NCBI GenBank assembly: GCA_904501675.1
Contig: CAJGCL010000083.1
Coordinates: 1 to 8,528 of the forward strand
From: Clostridiaceae bacterium
Lineage (GTDB): Bacteria; Bacillota; Clostridia; Oscillospirales; Acutalibacteraceae
DNA length: 8,528 nt
Direction of reading: 5' to 3'
Numbering within the stretch: position 1 is the stretch's first letter; each line of letters opens with the position of its first letter. Under the pieces are notes generated by a model, which worked only from the letters and a program-made list of their open reading frames with translations, did not search any database and was not told the origin of the DNA. Both the position numbers and the translations under genes were made by a program. Shown one piece after another: positions 5,753-8,528 of the stretch.

Positions 5753-6727
5753 TCAATAAATTGTAAGCCATTCAAAAATAGCAATTATTGCAGGGATAAC
5801 AATGGGAACAATTCCCCTCTTTTTGTAAACAAACATTTTCAGCTTGTCCCCTGTAAGACCTTTCTTTTCCCCTTTTTCTATGGTCTTTCTTATAGTTTTC
5901 ATATACTCCGTATTGGCTCGAAGTCCCATAAACAGACGGCACGCAATCAATAGCACACTGCTTATTGTGCTTACTGCAGACGGAACATAAATCCCTTGCA
6001 TTTCCTCAAGGAGCTTTTGCTGCTTGACTGTTAATGTTGTGCTGCCGTTTGAAAGATAAAGTGAAATATTCTGAAGATACTCAGGGTCCTCTTCCATACA
6101 TTCAATCGTTGCATTTACAAAGCCCTCGTCAGAGAAAATGTAATATCCGCTGACGCCTAAAATAACCATATAAAGAGCAAAGAGAATCACAGAAAACTTA
6201 TACATTTTGCGGTAAACGCTCCATGCAAAAGGAACAAGAAATGCCCAGAAATTCCATGAAAAGCTTTTCTTTGTTTTTTCGCTTATAGCCATAAAGCTTG
6301 GAATATAGTATCTTTGATTTTTCTTAACCGCAACCTCATATAAAAAAGAAGGTTTTCCTTCAATAAGAAAGGTCTGAGCAGGATTTATACTGATTTCAGG
6401 GTTTTTTATTTCAATTGAGAATGGTAAATGAGGCTTTTTCTCGTCATCTTCAATCTCAACCTTCAATGGATCTTCAGGCTTTGAAAATATAGTTTTTTCT
6501 TCCGGCTTTTTAAATGTATTTTCAATATTTTCAGCTGTTCCGTGAAGCTGCTCATTAAAGCATTTTCCGCTTATTTTCCAGCATTCTCTGTGGTGCGGAG
6601 TACCGCAATCAGGGCAGAAAACCGCATCATCATTTTCATTAAAAGGAACATTACAAACAGGGCAAATATATTTTTTAATATCCATTTTTTTCTCTTTTCT
6701 TAAGTTTTTTAGGGTATAAAAATCCAT
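5753..6727 (-). CDS. RING-like zinc-finger membrane protein with DUF2628-like region, function unknown
   Basis: This is the first gene of the - strand operon. It encodes a 324-residue protein with an N-terminal zinc-binding domain. C22/C25, C38/C41, H45/H46, C49 and C56 give a C-x2-C-x12-C-x2-C-x3-HH-x2-C-x6-C pattern that resembles the prokaryotic RING-type finger. A charged, probably flexible linker follows (about 65-110), then a short domain to about 150. The membrane part has hydrophobic segments at about 157-170, 177-197, 250-266 and 305-322. W-N-F-W-A-F-L-V-P-F-A-W-S-V-Y-R-K-M-Y at 158-176 is characteristic of DUF2628. The chosen ATG at 6727 has AGGA 7 nt upstream. An alternative ATG at 6685 (M-D-I-K-K-Y-I-C) lies closer to where related fingers start but has only an A-rich weak site. 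The role is unknown, and ubiquitin-type activity should not be assumed from the fold. Confidence 0.85.
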   Translation of the reverse strand: MDFYTLKNLRKEKKMDIKKYICPVCNVPFNENDDAVFCPDCGTPHHRECWKISGKCFNEQLHGTAENIENTFKKPEEKTIFSKPEDPLKVEIEDDEKKPHLPFSIEIKNPEISINPAQTFLIEGKPSFLYEVAVKKNQRYYIPSFMAISEKTKKSFSWNFWAFLVPFAWSVYRKMYKFSVILFALYMVILGVSGYYIFSDEGFVNATIECMEEDPEYLQNISLYLSNGSTTLTVKQQKLLEEMQGIYVPSAVSTISSVLLIACRLFMGLRANTEYMKTIRKTIEKGEKKGLTGDKLKMFVYKKRGIVPIVIPAIIAIFEWLTIY

Positions 6728-6837
6728 AATTTTTTCCTATTTTAAATATTACATTATCCCTTTTAAAAAAGCAACAACTATTCTTTAATTTTCCTTGATT
6801 TTTTGAACATTTTTTGTCAGTTATTTCAGCTTTTTTA

Positions 6838-6866
6838 TTGAATTTCTTACTTTGGTATGATATACT
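6838..6866 (+). promoter_or_regulatory. Predicted extended -10 promoter of dnaA
   Basis: A -35-like TTGAAT (6838-6843) and -10 TATACT (6861-6866, 5 of 6 matches) are separated by exactly 17 bp. A TG at 6858-6859 one base before the -10 makes it an extended -10 element. Transcription would start near 6873 and leave an AT-rich leader of about 80 nt before the TTG start codon. Confidence 0.6.
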
Positions 6867-6939
6867 TAAATAGAATATAATATTATAATTATATATATAC
6901 CTATATATGTAAAAAATTCGAAATATAAATAAAAATTTT

Positions 6940-6946
6940 GGGGTGA
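6940..6946 (+). promoter_or_regulatory. dnaA: Ribosome binding site that fixes the dnaA start at TTG 6952
   Basis: GGGGTGA lies 5 nt before the TTG at 6952. An alternative GTG at 6943 falls inside this purine block and has only AT-rich sequence before it. The TTG start is therefore favoured, and the protein starts M-D-N-I-Y-E-L-W, as is usual for clostridial DnaA. Confidence 0.7.
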
Positions 6947-6951
6947 AATTT

Positions 6952-8298
6952 TTGGATAATATTTATGAACTCTGGGCAGCAATTCTGCAAGGGCTTACAG
7001 GTTCAGTTTCAACTGCGGTTATGACCACATGGATTGAAACTCTCTCTCCTGTTTCCTTTGAAGACGATTGCTTTGTTCTTGAGGCATCAACCTCATTCAA
7101 AAAAAATCAGATTGACAGGCACTGGAAAAAAGAAATTGAAAATATTGCTACTGAGCTTATGGGCTTTCAGGTTACTGTTGAAATTTCTGTTCCCGAAGAT
7201 GAACATGGGACAAGCCCTAACGGAATTGGCGGAGCAAATGCAAAAGCTCCTGTAAACAGAGAGACTGAGCAGTCAAACTCAGAGCCTACCTTCAGTAACT
7301 TCATTGTTGGCTCAACTAACCAGTTTGCATATGTTGCAGCAGTTGCGGTAACAAATAATCCGGGTAGCGTTCATAACCCACTTTTCATTTATGGTGAATC
7401 AGGTCTTGGTAAAACCCACCTTCTTAAAGCAATAAGAGCGGAGCTTAAAAGAACAAGGCCGGATATGAATATCCTTTTCACGAGCGGTGAGAATTTTCTT
7501 AACGAAATGATTAACCACATGGGCGAAAAGAATATGTCTGAATTCCATAACAAATACAGAAATGCAGATATTCTTCTTATGGACGATATTCAATTTATCG
7601 GCAAGACAAGCGTTGCTCAGGAAGAATTCTTCTATACCTTTGAGGCTCTCATAAATCAGGGTAAACAAATTGTTCTTACATCTGACCGCCCGCCAAAGGA
7701 TATTGCAACTCTTGAAGAAAGGCTTCGTTCACGCTTCGTTCAGGGTCTTCTTGCAGATATTCAGCCACCGATGCTTGAAACAAGAATTGCGATTATCCGT
7801 CGCAAGGCTCAGGTGTTCCAGATGAATATTCCTGATGATGTTGTTGAGTTTATTGCTGAAAGGCTTAAAAACAATGTCCGTCAGATAGAAGGCGTTGTTA
7901 ATAAGCTTTATGCAGTTTATTCAATAGACGGCTCAACTCCTACAATCGGCGTTGCAAACGATATTATCAAGGATATTATTTATTATGCTCAACCAACTGA
8001 GGTTACAATTAATAATATTATTGATAAGGTTGCTCATTCCTTCGGTGTTTCCTCAGATGATATCCGTTCTGAAAAGAAAAAAGCGGAGATTTCAAATGCA
8101 AGACAGTTCGCAATGTATATTATGCGTGAGGTAACAAACCTTACATATGAAGAAATCGGTGCTCAATTTGGTGGTAAAAAGCACTCAACGGTTATTTATT
8201 CAATTGAAGCTGCCGAAAGCAAGATGGACGATAATCCACAGCTTAAAAACTCCGTATACGATATAATGAAAAGTATCAAAGACGAGAGAAATGAATAA
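6952..8298 (+). CDS. dnaA: Chromosomal replication initiator protein DnaA
   Basis: DnaA is the AAA+ initiator that binds DnaA boxes, opens the origin and loads the helicase. With the TTG start it has 448 residues, the usual size. Domain I (about 1-80) begins D-N-I-Y-E-L-W, and a short linker domain II covers about 82-112. The AAA+ core has Walker A G-E-S-G-L-G-K-T (148-155), Walker B I-L-L-M-D-D-I-Q-F (207-215), sensor 1 T-S-D (243-245), the L-R-S-R-F arginine-finger box (258-262) and N-V-R-Q-I-E-G (308-314). The C-terminal DNA-binding domain IV ends with G-G-K-K-H-S-T-V-I-Y-S-I (407-418). The usual signature there is G-G-R-D-H-[ST]-T-V, so the Asp that contacts DNA in E. coli (D433) is Lys here. 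The loop before A-R-Q is K-K-K-A-E-I-S-N. No dnaN follows within the remaining 230 bases. A GTG start at 6943 (451 residues) is possible but lacks a binding site. Confidence 0.96.
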   Translation: MDNIYELWAAILQGLTGSVSTAVMTTWIETLSPVSFEDDCFVLEASTSFKKNQIDRHWKKEIENIATELMGFQVTVEISVPEDEHGTSPNGIGGANAKAPVNRETEQSNSEPTFSNFIVGSTNQFAYVAAVAVTNNPGSVHNPLFIYGESGLGKTHLLKAIRAELKRTRPDMNILFTSGENFLNEMINHMGEKNMSEFHNKYRNADILLMDDIQFIGKTSVAQEEFFYTFEALINQGKQIVLTSDRPPKDIATLEERLRSRFVQGLLADIQPPMLETRIAIIRRKAQVFQMNIPDDVVEFIAERLKNNVRQIEGVVNKLYAVYSIDGSTPTIGVANDIIKDIIYYAQPTEVTINNIIDKVAHSFGVSSDDIRSEKKKAEISNARQFAMYIMREVTNLTYEEIGAQFGGKKHSTVIYSIEAAESKMDDNPQLKNSVYDIMKSIKDERNE

Positions 8299-8316
8299 AT
8301 TGTAATGTGTTGTTTC

Positions 8317-8341
8317 AGGAAACCCCCGGCGAGGGTTTCCT
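8317..8341. repeat. Inverted repeat 1 of the post-dnaA cluster (9-bp arms)
   Basis: AGGAAACCC (8317-8325) pairs perfectly with GGGTTTCCT (8333-8341) around a 7-nt GC-rich loop. It begins 19 nt after the dnaA stop. No T run follows, so terminator activity is doubtful. Confidence 0.7.
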
Positions 8342-8343
8342 AC

Positions 8344-8373
8344 GGTAAAACATTCACACCGGAATGTTTTACC
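8344..8373. repeat. Inverted repeat 2 of the post-dnaA cluster (12-bp arms)
   Basis: GGTAAAACATTC (8344-8355) and GAATGTTTTACC (8362-8373) are exact reverse complements with a 6-nt loop. This is the strongest hairpin of the cluster, only two bases after the first. No U tract follows. Confidence 0.75.
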
Positions 8374-8403
8374 TACCTTCCTGCGCAATTATTAGTAAGG
8401 GTT

Positions 8404-8423
8404 TCACATTCTGCGGAATGCGA
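8404..8423. repeat. Inverted repeat 3 (TCACATTC/GAATGCGA)
   Basis: Eight-base arms with one mismatch flank a TGCG loop. The CATTC ... GGAATG core is shared with the preceding hairpin, which suggests related units. Confidence 0.5.
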
Positions 8424-8442
8424 CAATGGGCGTTGCCCCTTG
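8424..8442. repeat. Inverted repeat 4 (CAATGGGC/GCCCCTTG)
   Basis: The arms are 8 bases with one mismatch around a GTT loop. It abuts the preceding repeat without a gap. Confidence 0.5.
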
Positions 8443-8447
8443 ACCCT

Positions 8448-8482
8448 CAAGCCTTTTGAAAAAGGCTTGCGAAAACTTTTTT
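8448..8482 (+). terminator. Inverted repeat 5 with nearby T run, possible dnaA terminator
   Basis: CAAGCCTTT (8448-8456) pairs with AAAGGCTTG (8461-8469) around a TGAA loop. A run of six T (8477-8482) comes 7 nt after the stem. That is a little far for a classical intrinsic terminator, so the call is tentative. It could equally be one more unit of the palindromic repeat. Confidence 0.4.
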
Positions 8483-8518
8483 CTTCTACATTTTCAACAT
8501 CAATGTTTAAAAAGTTTT
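8472..8518. repeat. Inverted repeat 6, nested arms at the window end
   Basis: AAAACTTTTT (8472-8481) pairs with AAAAAGTTTT (8509-8518). Inside it ACATT (8488-8492) pairs with AATGT (8502-8506), giving an interrupted long stem. It runs almost to the end of the window, so the element may continue. Confidence 0.5.
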
Positions 8519-8528
8519 GAACAATATA

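Larger units (their letters stand above)
6728..6951. other. AT-rich divergent intergenic region upstream of dnaA
   Basis: The spacer carries the dnaA promoter and leader and must also hold the promoter of the - strand operon. For the latter I see only weak candidates, such as TTGCTT (- strand, 6774-6769) with TAATAT 17 bp on (6751-6746). From about 6862 to 6939 the DNA is roughly 90% A+T. It contains an ATATATA-CC-TATATAT inverted repeat (6893-6908). No TTATNCACA-type DnaA box was found here on either strand, so this stretch cannot be called an origin on sequence grounds. Confidence 0.6.
8299..8528. other. Non-coding tail downstream of dnaA built from consecutive inverted repeats
   Basis: I find no credible gene in this stretch; the open frames across it have no ribosome binding site and read through palindromes. 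It holds six inverted repeats in succession, listed separately. Its composition (GC-rich hairpins, then T/A runs) is unlike the dnaA coding sequence. It resembles a mosaic intergenic repeat rather than a simple terminator. No DnaA boxes were seen, and dnaN does not begin before the window ends. Confidence 0.65.

Noticed and set aside
6943..6951. GTG at 6943 as the dnaA start
   Set aside because: It overlaps the only ribosome binding site, which is correctly spaced for TTG at 6952; kept only as an alternative.
8317..8518. CRISPR array in the repeat-rich tail
   Set aside because: The units are unrelated palindromes of different length, not identical direct repeats separated by unique spacers, and no cas genes are near.
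8305..8520. 71-codon open frame after dnaA
   Set aside because: It runs across six inverted repeats, lacks a ribosome binding site and has no protein-like composition.

Overview
The window looks like chromosomal DNA from a low-GC Gram-positive anaerobe, most likely a gut-associated member of Clostridia (Oscillospiraceae/Ruminococcaceae-like). The grounds are the clostridial flavour of DnaA, RarA, the NhaC-type antiporter and the XRE/47-residue pair, the AT-rich spacers, the strong GGAGG-type ribosome binding sites and the GTG/TTG starts. The lineage is inferred from sequence feel; no database was consulted. No tRNA, rRNA, CRISPR array, transposase or integrase was seen.

Layout. (1) 1-1080, + strand: the 3' part of an NhaC-family Na+/H+ antiporter gene cut by the window edge, ending at a perfect bidirectional terminator. 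(2) 1140-1567: a small XRE-family regulator (- strand) facing away from a 47-residue protein (+ strand). They share a 90-bp control region in which two perfect inverted repeats lie on the predicted promoters of both genes. (3) 1568-1698: a short spacer with a degenerate 7-bp tandem repeat, then a second bidirectional terminator. (4) 6727-1700, - strand: five closely spaced genes (gaps of 9 to 32 nt) that look like one operon. In transcription order they are a RING-like zinc-finger/DUF2628-like membrane protein, a PhnP-like metallo-beta-lactamase-fold hydrolase, the AAA+ ATPase RarA (MgsA), a secreted or membrane-anchored protein with a Q/N/Y/P-rich cytoplasmic tail, and a TIM-barrel sugar phosphate isomerase/epimerase-like enzyme. 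(5) 6728-6951: a very AT-rich divergent intergenic region with an extended -10 promoter for dnaA. (6) 6952-8298, + strand: dnaA, with a TTG start chosen from its ribosome binding site. (7) 8299-8528: a non-coding tail made almost entirely of consecutive inverted repeats, where dnaN might have been expected.

How the genes work together. RarA (stalled-fork maintenance) and DnaA (replication initiation) put replication functions on both sides of the divergent promoter region. The other operon members have no evident common pathway, and two of them are membrane proteins of unknown role. No DnaA-box cluster is visible, so the origin itself is not demonstrably in this window. The most distinctive sequence structures are the symmetrical XRE/47-residue control region, the palindrome mosaic after dnaA, and the RarA operon with its two uncharacterised membrane proteins.
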